Part shown: one piece after another, positions 1 to 7,356 of the stretch
Layout: the number at the start of each line of letters is the position of its first letter
How positions within the stretch are numbered: position 1 is the stretch's first letter
Source: Clostridia bacterium
GTDB taxonomy: Bacteria; Bacillota_A; Clostridia; Oscillospirales; CAG-272
Reading direction: 5' to 3'
Length of the DNA stretch: 64,000 bases
Assembly (NCBI GenBank): GCA_017452945.1
Contig: JAFTLD010000021.1
Span: forward strand, 25,459-89,458
Notes under the pieces: model-generated
The model's database searches: none
Told to the model about the DNA's origin: nothing
The model's input: the letters and a program-made list of their open reading frames with translations, nothing else
Program-made: the position numbers and the translations under genes

Positions 1-693
1 ATCCGCTACAGTGATGAACAAAAGGCTATTCTTTACGATGAATACATGCCCGATATGCTCTCCAAGAACAGCAAGAGCGCTGTGATGAGCATGTTGGGTT
101 GGTATCTGGATGAAGAGCCCGCCTCGATCAGCATTTATTCCAAGGATTTTGCATCCAAGGACTTTATTGCAGCGCTGATTGACCAGTACAACGAGGATTG
201 CGAAGCCGAGGGGAACGAGGAAGACGCCATTCACTACACCGATCTGATCGGTCTGATGATGTCCTCTATCACCATCATCATTGACGTCATTTCCTACGTG
301 CTGATCGCATTCGTATCGATCTCTTTGATCGTTTCTTCTATCATGATTGGTATCATCACCTATATCTCGGTGCTGGAAAGAACCAAAGAAATTGGTATTC
401 TGCGCTCGATCGGTGCATCCAAGGGCGATATTTCCAAGGTGTTCAACGCGGAAACCGCACTTGTGGGCTTTGCTGCAGGTATGATCGGTATCATCGTGAC
501 CATCCTGCTCAATTTCCCGATCAGCTGGATCGTACAAGGACTCTCCGGCATGTCCGGCATTCGTGCCGTGCTTCCTTGGTGGGGCGGGATCGGACTGGTT
601 GCTATCAGTATGATACTGACGCTCATCGCAGGCCTGTTCCCTGCAGTTCTTGCTTCCAAGAAGGATCCCGTGGAAGCTTTGCGTACCGAATAA
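1..693 (+). CDS. FtsX/MacB-type ABC transporter permease, C-terminal part
   Basis: The gene is open from the first base, so its 5' end lies outside the window; 230 residues are visible. The visible part has a soluble stretch followed by about three hydrophobic segments (roughly visible residues 90-125, 150-180 and 200-222). Between them is the conserved cytoplasmic loop ERTKEIGILRSIGASKGDI, typical of FtsX/MacB permease domains, and the protein ends with the usual DPVEALRTE tail. Such permeases pair with a MacB/LolD-like ATPase in peptide, lipoprotein or antibiotic export, or in mechanotransmission. The ATPase is not visible, so substrate and class (MacB, BceB or YtrF-like) cannot be decided. 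Confidence 0.85.
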   Translation: MRYSDEQKAILYDEYMPDMLSKNSKSAVMSMLGWYLDEEPASISIYSKDFASKDFIAALIDQYNEDCEAEGNEEDAIHYTDLIGLMMSSITIIIDVISYVLIAFVSISLIVSSIMIGIITYISVLERTKEIGILRSIGASKGDISKVFNAETALVGFAAGMIGIIVTILLNFPISWIVQGLSGMSGIRAVLPWWGGIGLVAISMILTLIAGLFPAVLASKKDPVEALRTE

Positions 694-721
694 TTCAAAA
701 AACAAAGAAATATTTCCCTTA

Positions 722-758
722 CAAGGCAGGATTTGTCAAAAATCCTGCCTTGTTGTTA
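722..758 (+). terminator. Rho-independent terminator after the permease gene
   Basis: A 13-bp perfect stem (722-734 with 740-752) with a five-base loop is followed by a T-rich tract. It lies 28 bases after the permease stop codon. Confidence 0.9.
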
Positions 759-864
759 TCCCTTGGAAACAGTGACAGATGTTGTGCGTTGACAAGAGAG
801 TTTGGCCGTGTTAGAATGTGCTCGTGGCAATCAAAGCCGCAATTCACATAAGGAGGATTTTTTC

Positions 865-1344
865 ATGAAATCCAAAAAGGTACTCAAAATCTTACTTCCC
901 ATTTTGGGAGCTTTGGTGCTTGTGGCAGTTATCGTAGCATGTGCAACTGCAGGCAAGGGCGAAGACAACACGACCGATAACGATACCACCGCGGCTGATA
1001 CCACGGTTGCTGATACCACAAAACCCGAAGATTCGACCACCCAGGACTCGACCGAGAGCGACACCTCCGCTGAGAGCAACACTACTGCAGGCAGTGACAC
1101 TACCGAGAACACGACCGAAAGCACTCAGCAAACACAGCCTCCCGCAGAAGATAGCTCCGGTGAAGATACTTCCGCTGATGACAGCAGTGAAAGCGATAGC
1201 TCTGCCGAAGACTCTTCCGCTACGCCAGACGAGGACAGCAGCGAGGCTGACTCCTCTGAGTCTGACTCCTCTGAGTCTGACTCCTCCGAGTCTGACTCCT
1301 CCGAGGCCGATAATAGCCAAAGCAGCACTGAAGCACAGGAATAA
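865..1344 (+). CDS. Acidic Ser/Asp/Glu/Thr-rich putative lipoprotein
   Basis: The ATG at 865 follows an AGGAGGAT site at 851-858; an in-frame ATG further upstream has no such site. The 159-residue product has a Lys-rich start, a hydrophobic segment (about 8-25) ending in IVAC, which fits a lipobox, and then about 130 residues of low complexity made almost wholly of D, E, S and T. Near the end is a tandem SESD repeat. No folded domain is evident. The likely role is an extracellular, membrane-anchored, negatively charged tail or spacer; function unknown. It stands alone between two terminators. Confidence 0.75.
   Translation: MKSKKVLKILLPILGALVLVAVIVACATAGKGEDNTTDNDTTAADTTVADTTKPEDSTTQDSTESDTSAESNTTAGSDTTENTTESTQQTQPPAEDSSGEDTSADDSSESDSSAEDSSATPDEDSSEADSSESDSSESDSSESDSSEADNSQSSTEAQE
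1248..1310 (+). repeat. 15-bp tandem repeat coding SESD units
   Basis: Four near-identical 15-base units (tcctctgagtctgac and variants) lie in frame in the lipoprotein gene, each adding S-S-E-S-D. Such arrays vary in copy number by slippage without frameshift. Confidence 0.8.
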
Positions 1345-1351
1345 ACAAAAA

Positions 1352-1386
1352 ACAAAGACCGGCAGGAATGTCGGTCTTGTTTTTGT
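1352..1386 (+). terminator. Terminator after the acidic lipoprotein gene
   Basis: The stem aagaccg (1355-1361) pairs with cggtctt (1372-1378) and is followed by a run of T residues. Confidence 0.8.
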
Positions 1387-1419
1387 CGAAAAAAAAGAAA
1401 AATAAATATAAAAAAGGGC

Positions 1420-1448
1420 TTGCTTTTTCAAAAGATATGTGATATAAT
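1420..1448 (+). promoter_or_regulatory. Sigma-A promoter of tRNA-Thr
   Basis: TTGCTT at 1420-1425 and a perfect TATAAT at 1443-1448 are separated by 17 bases, with the mature tRNA starting 10 bases downstream. Confidence 0.8.
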
Positions 1449-1457
1449 ATCAAAGTC

Positions 1458-1533
1458 GCTGGTGTGGCTCAGTCGGTAGAGCAGCTGATTCGTAATCAGC
1501 AGATCGCGGGTTCGAGTCCCGCCACCAGCTCCA
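1458..1533 (+). tRNA. tRNA-Thr (anticodon CGT)
   Basis: All four arms can be drawn: acceptor GCTGGTG (1458-1464) with CACCAGC (1523-1529), anticodon stem gctga/tcagc with loop ttcgtaa giving anticodon CGT, and T stem gcggg/cccgc around ttcgagt. The 3' CCA is encoded (1531-1533). It decodes ACG. Confidence 0.96.
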
Positions 1534-1534
1534 A

Positions 1535-1577
1535 AAAAGAGCGTCGTGGTCTTGGAAGACCACGACGCTCTTTTTTC
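1535..1577 (+). terminator. Terminator after tRNA-Thr
   Basis: A long perfect hairpin (about 17 bp, agagcgtcgtggtct with its complement) starts right after the CCA end and is followed by six T residues. Confidence 0.92.
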
Positions 1578-1924
1578 GATCTGTTCTGCCAACTCAGAAC
1601 CCCACCAAGCGGCAACGCTGCTTGGTTACATTTGCGCCGGTTGTCCAAACGATTTACAACGCCCGCTGGCGCAAATATGGGTTCTAAGTCCCGCCACCCA
1701 CCATTCGGGATCCCCATGGTTCTTTTAGTTGTTTGCCGACTCAGAACCCCGCATGCCATCGAATTTGATCCGTAGGGGAAGATATTATCGTCCCGCCCGT
1801 AAACGGTTTATGAGAGGATCCCCCCAAACGCCACGCTTCCTCATCGCGTTCAGGAGGCTGAATTTGCCTCCAAATAACCTCTCCTGCAAATCACAATCGT
1901 TTCGTTCAATCCCCCACGTTTGCA
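1578..1924. other. Intergenic debris downstream of tRNA-Thr
   Basis: No coding region with a credible start is visible. A 16-base string occurs twice with one mismatch (1588-1603 and 1735-1750). The stretch near 1677-1703 resembles the T-arm and 3' end of a tRNA (gggttctaagtcccgccacc then cca) but lacks the rest of a cloverleaf. It may be residue of past insertion or deletion at the tRNA 3' end. Confidence 0.4.
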
Positions 1925-1953
1925 TTGACAATCCCGCTTTTCTGTGTTATACT
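1925..1953 (+). promoter_or_regulatory. Sigma-A promoter of rsmA
   Basis: TTGACA at 1925-1930 and TATACT at 1948-1953 have a 17-base spacer; the ribosome-binding site and ATG follow about 20 bases later. Confidence 0.85.
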
Positions 1954-1984
1954 TTATGTATCAACGTTCCTCTGGAGGAATTAC

Positions 1985-2851
1985 ATGAATCTTTGTGACG
2001 TAAGAACCATCAAGCAGATCATGGGGATGTACGGTCTGCATTTCAAAAAAGAATTCGGGCAGAATTTTCTGACCGAGAAATTTGTGGTGGAGGACATTGC
2101 GGACAACTGCTGTGACGACCGTGATGCAACCATATTGGAGATCGGCCCCGGACTTGGCACGCTGACGCGCGAGTTGGCCGCAAGATACAAAAAGGTGATC
2201 TGTTTGGAGATCGATACGGGTATGATCCCCGTGCTGAAATATACGCTTGCCGATTTTGACAACGTGACCGTGTATAATCAGGACGTCATGCAGGCGGACT
2301 TGAATGAGCTGCTCGGTGAAGCATTTGCCACTGGTACGGTTTCGGTATGTGCAAACCTGCCTTACTATATCACCACGCCCATTATGATGAAGCTGCTCGA
2401 ATCCGGACTTCCCTTCTCGGATATCACGGTCATGATCCAAGCAGAGGTAGCCGACCGCCTTTGTGCCAAAGCAGGTAGCAAGGATTACGGTGCCATCACC
2501 GCCGTGCTTGCCTATTACGGCACCACCGAAAAGCTGTTCAAGGTCAAAGCAGGCTGCTTTATGCCCGCGCCCAAGGTGGATTCCACGGTCATCCGCACGC
2601 GCCTTTACAAGGAAAAGCCGTACCATCCCAAGGATGAAGCGCTTTTGTTCCGTACCATCAAGGCAGCATTTGAGCAGCGCAGAAAGACCTTGCCCAACGC
2701 ACTTGCAGCAGGCTTTGGCGAGCTTGACAAGCAAACGCTGACCGAGATCATCGTGTCCTGTGGCCACAGCGCGGACGTGCGCGGTGAACGCCTTTCCATC
2801 GACGATTTCGTGACTCTGAGTGACGCGATTTATGAAAAAATACACCAATAA
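1985..2851 (+). CDS. rsmA: 16S rRNA (adenine1518-N6/adenine1519-N6)-dimethyltransferase
   Basis: This 288-residue enzyme (KsgA/RsmA) dimethylates two adjacent adenines in the 3' hairpin of 16S rRNA during late 30S assembly, using S-adenosylmethionine. Visible signatures are GQNFL (about 25-29), the SAM-binding loop ILEIGPGLGTLTREL (about 50-64) and the catalytic NLPYYITTP (about 122-130). Length is normal for the family. The start at 1985 is chosen because it follows a GGAGGA site and matches the family's N-terminus; a longer in-frame extension would overlap the promoter. It is monocistronic, with its own promoter and terminator. Confidence 0.97.
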   Translation: MNLCDVRTIKQIMGMYGLHFKKEFGQNFLTEKFVVEDIADNCCDDRDATILEIGPGLGTLTRELAARYKKVICLEIDTGMIPVLKYTLADFDNVTVYNQDVMQADLNELLGEAFATGTVSVCANLPYYITTPIMMKLLESGLPFSDITVMIQAEVADRLCAKAGSKDYGAITAVLAYYGTTEKLFKVKAGCFMPAPKVDSTVIRTRLYKEKPYHPKDEALLFRTIKAAFEQRRKTLPNALAAGFGELDKQTLTEIIVSCGHSADVRGERLSIDDFVTLSDAIYEKIHQ

Positions 2852-2857
2852 ATAAAC

Positions 2858-2886
2858 ATACCCCGAGTCTGTCGGGGTTGTTATAT
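2858..2886 (+). terminator. Terminator of rsmA
   Basis: ccccga (2861-2866) pairs with tcgggg (2872-2877), followed by a T-rich tract. Confidence 0.85.
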
Positions 2887-2901
2887 ATAAAAACGTAAAA
2901 A

Positions 2902-3120
2902 AGCGTCCGTCGGATGAACCTCATCCACCACTTCGTGGTCCCCCTTCCCCCGCGGGGAAGGCTCATTGTGGCTGCCCCTTACGGATAATCGCACAAGACG
3001 GATGTGCGCCGCAAAGCCTTCCCCGCGGGGGAAGGGGGACCGCAGCGGAGCAATTTCACCGAGGCACGAGGTGAAATGAGTGACGCGGTTGCGGTGGATG
3101 AGGTTCACCGTACGGACGCT
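2902..3120. repeat. Long GC-rich inverted repeat element (219 bp)
   Basis: The outer arms begin agcgtccgt (2902) and end acggacgct (3120) and continue as near-complementary atgaacctcatccacc / ggtggatgaggttcac. Inside, a perfect 26-bp inverted repeat joins 2938-2963 to 3015-3040. It has no credible gene. The outer-arm sequence agcgtccg is shared with the element at 10719-10938, so this is a dispersed family. Confidence 0.8.
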
Positions 3121-3148
3121 CTCTCACCCATACGGACGTTCAACACAA

Positions 3149-3183
3149 AGCAAACGGGAGAGTCGCCTCTCCCGCTTTTTCTT
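3149..3183. terminator. Terminator hairpin after the membrane XRE gene
   Basis: cgggagag (3155-3162) pairs with ctctcccg (3167-3174). T-rich stretches lie on both sides, the stronger on the + strand. It may act in both directions, ending the leftward gene that stops at 3183. Confidence 0.6.
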
Positions 3184-3896
3184 TAGTCTTTTTTCTTGTC
3201 AAGGTTTTGAAATACAAGCGTACACATGATTGACGAAATACCGCACAGCACCGTGGCTGCAACAAAGATCAGCCAGCCCGGATGCCACAAATTCCACACA
3301 AAACCCATGACAAGATATGCCGGAATGGCGATCAGAAATACGATCGAGCAAAACGCGGCATTGAGAGCATCCCAATCCACTCCCGACATGTTTTCAGCCC
3401 TCTCTTTTTTGCGACGCATTTTCGGACGATTGATTGCAGACAGTATCGGGCTCAAGAATGCTGCAACCACGAACACCAGCCAGCCCGGATGCCACAGATC
3501 CCACACAAAGCCCATGACAAGGTACGCCAACGTCGCGATCGGGAACAGCATATCCGTCACAACCTTGAGCACGGTGCTGCGGCTAAGCTCCAACTCGATC
3601 TCAGCCTTTGCCTCCAACTTGTGCGCCTTCTCCGGTTCTTGTTCTTTCTCTTGCTCTTTCTCTTGCACGGGCACGGGCGCAGGCTCTTCCTTGGCACTCG
3701 CATCCCCGCGCACTAAGGTTTCCATATCGCACTCCAATATCTCGCACAGCCTGATCACGGTTTCCACGTCGGGATAGACCGAGTCGGTTTCCCAGCGCGA
3801 AATGGTTTGGCGCGACACGTACATGCGCTCGGCAAGCTCCTCTTGCGTAATTCCCTTTTTCTTTCTTAAATATCCAATATTTGTTCCAAAGCTCAT
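3183..3896 (-). CDS. XRE-family regulator with duplicated C-terminal membrane hairpins
   Basis: Of 237 residues, about 1-60 form a Cro/C1-type helix-turn-helix (GITQEELAERMYVSRQTISRWE). A Glu/Lys/Pro-rich linker (about 70-105) follows, then two copies of a membrane unit sharing AYLVMGFVW(D/N)LWHPGWL. The ATG at 3896 follows a GGAGGTC site; the open frame upstream of it lacks one. It is likely a membrane-tethered transcription regulator. The LWHPGWL signature recurs in XRE proteins of Clostridia; the signal sensed is unknown. It is monocistronic and faces away from rsmA's terminator. Confidence 0.85.
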   Translation of the reverse strand: MSFGTNIGYLRKKKGITQEELAERMYVSRQTISRWETDSVYPDVETVIRLCEILECDMETLVRGDASAKEEPAPVPVQEKEQEKEQEPEKAHKLEAKAEIELELSRSTVLKVVTDMLFPIATLAYLVMGFVWDLWHPGWLVFVVAAFLSPILSAINRPKMRRKKERAENMSGVDWDALNAAFCSIVFLIAIPAYLVMGFVWNLWHPGWLIFVAATVLCGISSIMCTLVFQNLDKKKD

Positions 3897-4020
3897 ATAA
3901 GACCTCCATACTTTGATGTCTTTATGATACAGCAAAATGCCATAATAGTCCACCACACGCCCGTATTTTTTGCAACACGGCGTGTTACATTTGCAGTTGC
4001 AGCGCGATATTTTGCTTATT

Positions 4021-5937
4021 TCAGGCGTTTATCACCGCGTTTCCCTCTGCAAGACAGCCGAGAATGGCGATCCTGCCCGACAAGGGACGAACCAGAATTG
4101 CGTGACCGCCCTGAGAAAGGTGCGGAGTCTGATACGCGGCAACGCCCTCTCCGCACAAGGAGATACTGCCGCAGAAATTGCCATCCACCCACACGCCCGC
4201 AACGCCAAGGTTGGGGGCTTTTTGCATTTGCACGGTAAACTGCTCTCCGTGCAGATTCCACTTGGCACACACCAAGCCCTCTCCAACAAAGCCGTTTTCC
4301 AATCTGTACCAGCGATCAGGGGCGAGCTGTGCGTCGATAGAATAGACCTCGTATCCCGGAAAGATCTGCCCTGCGCCAAGCAGCGCGTCCTGCGCGTTCC
4401 ATTGCCAGACATAAGGCGCGGGATCGCCTTCCACCGTAAATTCGGCACATTCCAATCGGCTGTGCGTCATAGTCGCCACAGCCAAGGGCGCGGCAACGTC
4501 TGAAAGCGCAATATTTTGGGCAACAAGCATACCGTTAGCCCATGCGCTGACCTCTCCCCGTGCATTTCGTACGATCTTGATTTGCGTAACCTTTGCCTCG
4601 GATACCAATTTTGCATGCTCTGTCACGATGCTGCTTTGGTCAATTGAAATCAGCGCACACTCGTTCCCATTGACGCGCAATGCCGCATAATCGGACATGG
4701 TGTGAGCGGAAGGCTTTGCGTCAGACGTGCTCTGATCGGGCCCCAATATTCCTTGATATGCAAATGCAAAATCGACAGTTCCCTTGCTTTTGAAGGTCGC
4801 GGTCAGCGAAAAATCCTTGTACGACGCCTTAAGCGGCACAAGCGAAGGGCCAATATGCCCCGTCAGGACAAATCCGTCCGAATACGGCTGATCCACGGGA
4901 CGATGGGCAAGCCCCAGCGTACCCATGTCCTGCGAGTTTCGGCTGGCGTGCATGACGATATAGCGTCCATCCTCCACAAATCCGTGCAGCGTTTGTCCCC
5001 AGATGCCGATATACTCATCATCGTGGTCGTGCGCGTGCCAAACGTTTCCATCCTCGATCATTTCCCATGCCTCGGGATCATGCGCCTGCTCCAAGGGGGC
5101 GCGATATACGACCTGATAATTGCGGTTGGCAGCTACCGAGGTGCAGCGCGCGTATACGTACTCCCCATGCACCTCAACCGGGAAAAACTCCATAGGGCAA
5201 GGATAGTATCCGTGTCGGTCACAGCCAAGCACCACGTGTGGCTGCGTCCAATCACCGTCAAGCGTTTGTGCGGTGGCAGCCGTCAGCGCCCAAGCAAAAT
5301 GGTTGCCGCTGTCGGCCAAGCACAGCGCAATGTAATCGTTCTTTCGCGGTACAACGCAGCTGGCGTACCAACGCCCATATCTGCCGCACGTACCGTACGC
5401 ACGCCTGATGTCCACAATACGACGCGGCATGCGCGTCCATGGACCTGCGGGAGAATCCGCAAGCGCGACTGCGACACCGCCCTCTACCCGGCTCAGCGAA
5501 GGATCATGCGAGGTTTCCCATGCATAATCGTTTGTTGCAGTATCATAGGTCAACAGGTATTTACCGAGCTTTGGATCATACGTTACGAACACGTCGGGCG
5601 CGACGTCGGACGGCATATGATCTCCCTCAAAGGTAAACTCGCCCAGAGCAAATCCCCAGCCAAGATCTGTCCACGTTTTGCCCTTATCGGTTGAACAATA
5701 GGTACGGAAACGGCCAAACTCGGTGCAGGCATAACCGGTGGGATATAAGCCTGCGTAATAGTACCAAGTGCCGTCAAAATCGCAGAACAGCGAGCCGTTG
5801 ACCGCCCACTCATAGGGAGGCTTTGACACGTGTACCGCGTCGCAAAGACGCTCAAAGGTATCAAACGAAGGATCTCCCAGCACGGGATGGCGCAACCAGG
5901 CATTCATATGCTCGGTCGATGCGTAATTGATTCTCAT
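4021..5937 (-). CDS. Five-bladed beta-propeller glycosidase-like protein
   Basis: This 638-residue protein has no signal peptide. Residues about 40-350 carry repeated strands typical of GH43/GH32/GH117-like propellers (NGSLFCDFDGTWYYYAGLY, YCSTDKGKTWTDLG, ADSPAGPW). The C-terminal ~270 residues have a beta-rich, concanavalin-like look (FSLTATFKSKGTVDFAFAYQG). The start has a good AAGGAG site. It lies 9 bases downstream of the rRNA methyltransferase gene, so the two are probably cotranscribed. Acting on sugars is inference from fold; substrate and catalytic acids cannot be assigned from sequence alone. Confidence 0.7.
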   Translation of the reverse strand: MRINYASTEHMNAWLRHPVLGDPSFDTFERLCDAVHVSKPPYEWAVNGSLFCDFDGTWYYYAGLYPTGYACTEFGRFRTYCSTDKGKTWTDLGWGFALGEFTFEGDHMPSDVAPDVFVTYDPKLGKYLLTYDTATNDYAWETSHDPSLSRVEGGVAVALADSPAGPWTRMPRRIVDIRRAYGTCGRYGRWYASCVVPRKNDYIALCLADSGNHFAWALTAATAQTLDGDWTQPHVVLGCDRHGYYPCPMEFFPVEVHGEYVYARCTSVAANRNYQVVYRAPLEQAHDPEAWEMIEDGNVWHAHDHDDEYIGIWGQTLHGFVEDGRYIVMHASRNSQDMGTLGLAHRPVDQPYSDGFVLTGHIGPSLVPLKASYKDFSLTATFKSKGTVDFAFAYQGILGPDQSTSDAKPSAHTMSDYAALRVNGNECALISIDQSSIVTEHAKLVSEAKVTQIKIVRNARGEVSAWANGMLVAQNIALSDVAAPLAVATMTHSRLECAEFTVEGDPAPYVWQWNAQDALLGAGQIFPGYEVYSIDAQLAPDRWYRLENGFVGEGLVCAKWNLHGEQFTVQMQKAPNLGVAGVWVDGNFCGSISLCGEGVAAYQTPHLSQGGHAILVRPLSGRIAILGCLAEGNAVINA

Positions 5938-5946
5938 AACAGCTCC

Positions 5947-7170
5947 TTATTTCTTTTTGGGATAGGGCTTTTTTTGCTCAAAGCTCTTTTTGTGATCAAA
6001 GCCTTTCTTCTGCTCAAAGGGCTTTTTCTGCTCAAAGAACGGCTTTTTTGCATCTGCCGGATCACGGAAAAATTCATAAAGCGTACAAGGCAGCATGCCG
6101 TTGTAAAGTCTGTGCGTTTTGTCGGCCACTCTGCCGTACTTGCGCTCGAATTCGGGATATGACGTAATAATATACACGTGCCAAGGATAAAGCTCGGCAA
6201 AAGCCTTGCCCATATCACGGTAAAGTGCCGCCACCTCGTCGTCATCCATCATGCGCTCACCGTAAGGCGGGTTACACACCACCGTTCCCTTCCTGTCCTC
6301 GCGCTTGATCGTACGTGCATCAGCGCAGAAAATATTCAGGTATTCCTCCACTCCTGCGCGTGTGGCGTTTTCATAGGTCACGTCCAGCATATCCTCGTCA
6401 ATATCCGAGGCCCACGCTTCAAATTTGCTGTCGCGAATGATCAGATCCTGCGCTTCGGTGGCGGCATCACTCCATGCGCGTTCGGGAATACAGGCAAAGC
6501 TCTCGCCTGCAAAGTGTCTGCCAAGTCCGGGGGCGCGGCGTGTGGCGATCATAGCAGCCTCGATGGCAATCGTACCCGAGCCGCAGAAGGGATCCCAGAA
6601 CAGAATATCCTCCTTGGGGCGTGCGGTATAGGCAATGGATGCCGCCAGCGTTTCACGCAAGGGCGCGATGCCCGCCTGCGGACGGTAGCCGCGCTTGTGG
6701 AGTGCTACGCCCGAGGTATCCAGCATCAGGGCGACCACGTCCTTGAACAAAAAGAACTCGATCTGATATTTGGCACCGTCCTCGGTGAACCAACGGATGC
6801 CGTATGCCGAAGAAAGCCTGTCCACGACCGCTTTTTTGATAATGCTCTGACAGTCGGGAATAGAATACAGCTTGCTCTTGATACAATGTCCTTTGACAGG
6901 AAACGCATCCGACGAGCCGATATATTCCTCCCACGGCAAGGCCTTGACGCCCTCAAACAGCATGTCGTAGGTGGTTGCGGGAAATTCGCCCACCTTGATC
7001 ATCACTCTCTCCGCGCAGCGCAAAAACATATTGGCGCGCGCGATATCGGCAGACGTTCCCTCAAAGGTCACTCTGCCATCCATGGTGTGCACTCTGGTAA
7101 GTCCCAGCGCGTCTATTTCTTCTCCGAGCTGCTTCTCCAGCCCGAACATACAGGTTGCTACCAAAAGCAT
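5947..7170 (-). CDS. rlmL: THUMP-domain 23S rRNA (guanine-N2)-methyltransferase, RlmL N-terminal type
   Basis: In this 407-residue protein an N-terminal ferredoxin-like/THUMP region (about 1-150) precedes a Rossmann methyltransferase domain with WDPFCGSGTIAIEA (about 188-201) and the catalytic CNPPYGER (about 298-305). It matches the Bacillus YpsC/YcbY-type single-domain RlmL, which makes m2G in 23S rRNA (site inferred from family). The start at 7170 follows GAGGAGG and begins LLVATCMFGLE as in homologues. Oddity: the last ~35 residues are a basic tail of repeated FEQKKPF-like units. Its own promoter drives it and the downstream propeller gene. Confidence 0.88.
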   Translation of the reverse strand: MLLVATCMFGLEKQLGEEIDALGLTRVHTMDGRVTFEGTSADIARANMFLRCAERVMIKVGEFPATTYDMLFEGVKALPWEEYIGSSDAFPVKGHCIKSKLYSIPDCQSIIKKAVVDRLSSAYGIRWFTEDGAKYQIEFFLFKDVVALMLDTSGVALHKRGYRPQAGIAPLRETLAASIAYTARPKEDILFWDPFCGSGTIAIEAAMIATRRAPGLGRHFAGESFACIPERAWSDAATEAQDLIIRDSKFEAWASDIDEDMLDVTYENATRAGVEEYLNIFCADARTIKREDRKGTVVCNPPYGERMMDDDEVAALYRDMGKAFAELYPWHVYIITSYPEFERKYGRVADKTHRLYNGMLPCTLYEFFRDPADAKKPFFEQKKPFEQKKGFDHKKSFEQKKPYPKKK

Positions 7171-7201
7171 AAGAGTCCTCCTCTTTTGTGTTTCTCCCTT
7201 T

Positions 7202-7230
7202 ATTATACACAAAAATCCCCGTTCGGTCAA
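7202..7230 (-). promoter_or_regulatory. Promoter of the rlmL operon
   Basis: On the minus strand TTGACC (7230-7225) and TATAAT (7207-7202) have a 17-base spacer. Confidence 0.8.
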
Positions 7231-7298
7231 GGGCGTTCTTTGTCATACTTTCGTCACATTATCATCATAATTTTTCAAAAGAGTTCAAATTAATCTGC

Positions 7299-7327
7299 TT
7301 GAAGCTGACACATAAAAGGAGTATACT
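7299..7327 (+). promoter_or_regulatory. Promoter of the Cthe_2159-like gene
   Basis: TTGAAG at 7299-7304 and TATACT at 7322-7327 have a 17-base spacer. Confidence 0.7.
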
Positions 7328-7356
7328 GATCGTAACAAATTCAAAAGGAGCCGTGC

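Noticed and set aside
1677..1706. Second tRNA gene downstream of tRNA-Thr
   Set aside because: Only a T-arm-like piece and an acceptor-like end can be drawn; no D arm or anticodon arm pairs with it.
1961..2848. Minus-strand frame opposite rsmA
   Set aside because: Antisense shadow of a well-conserved housekeeping gene.
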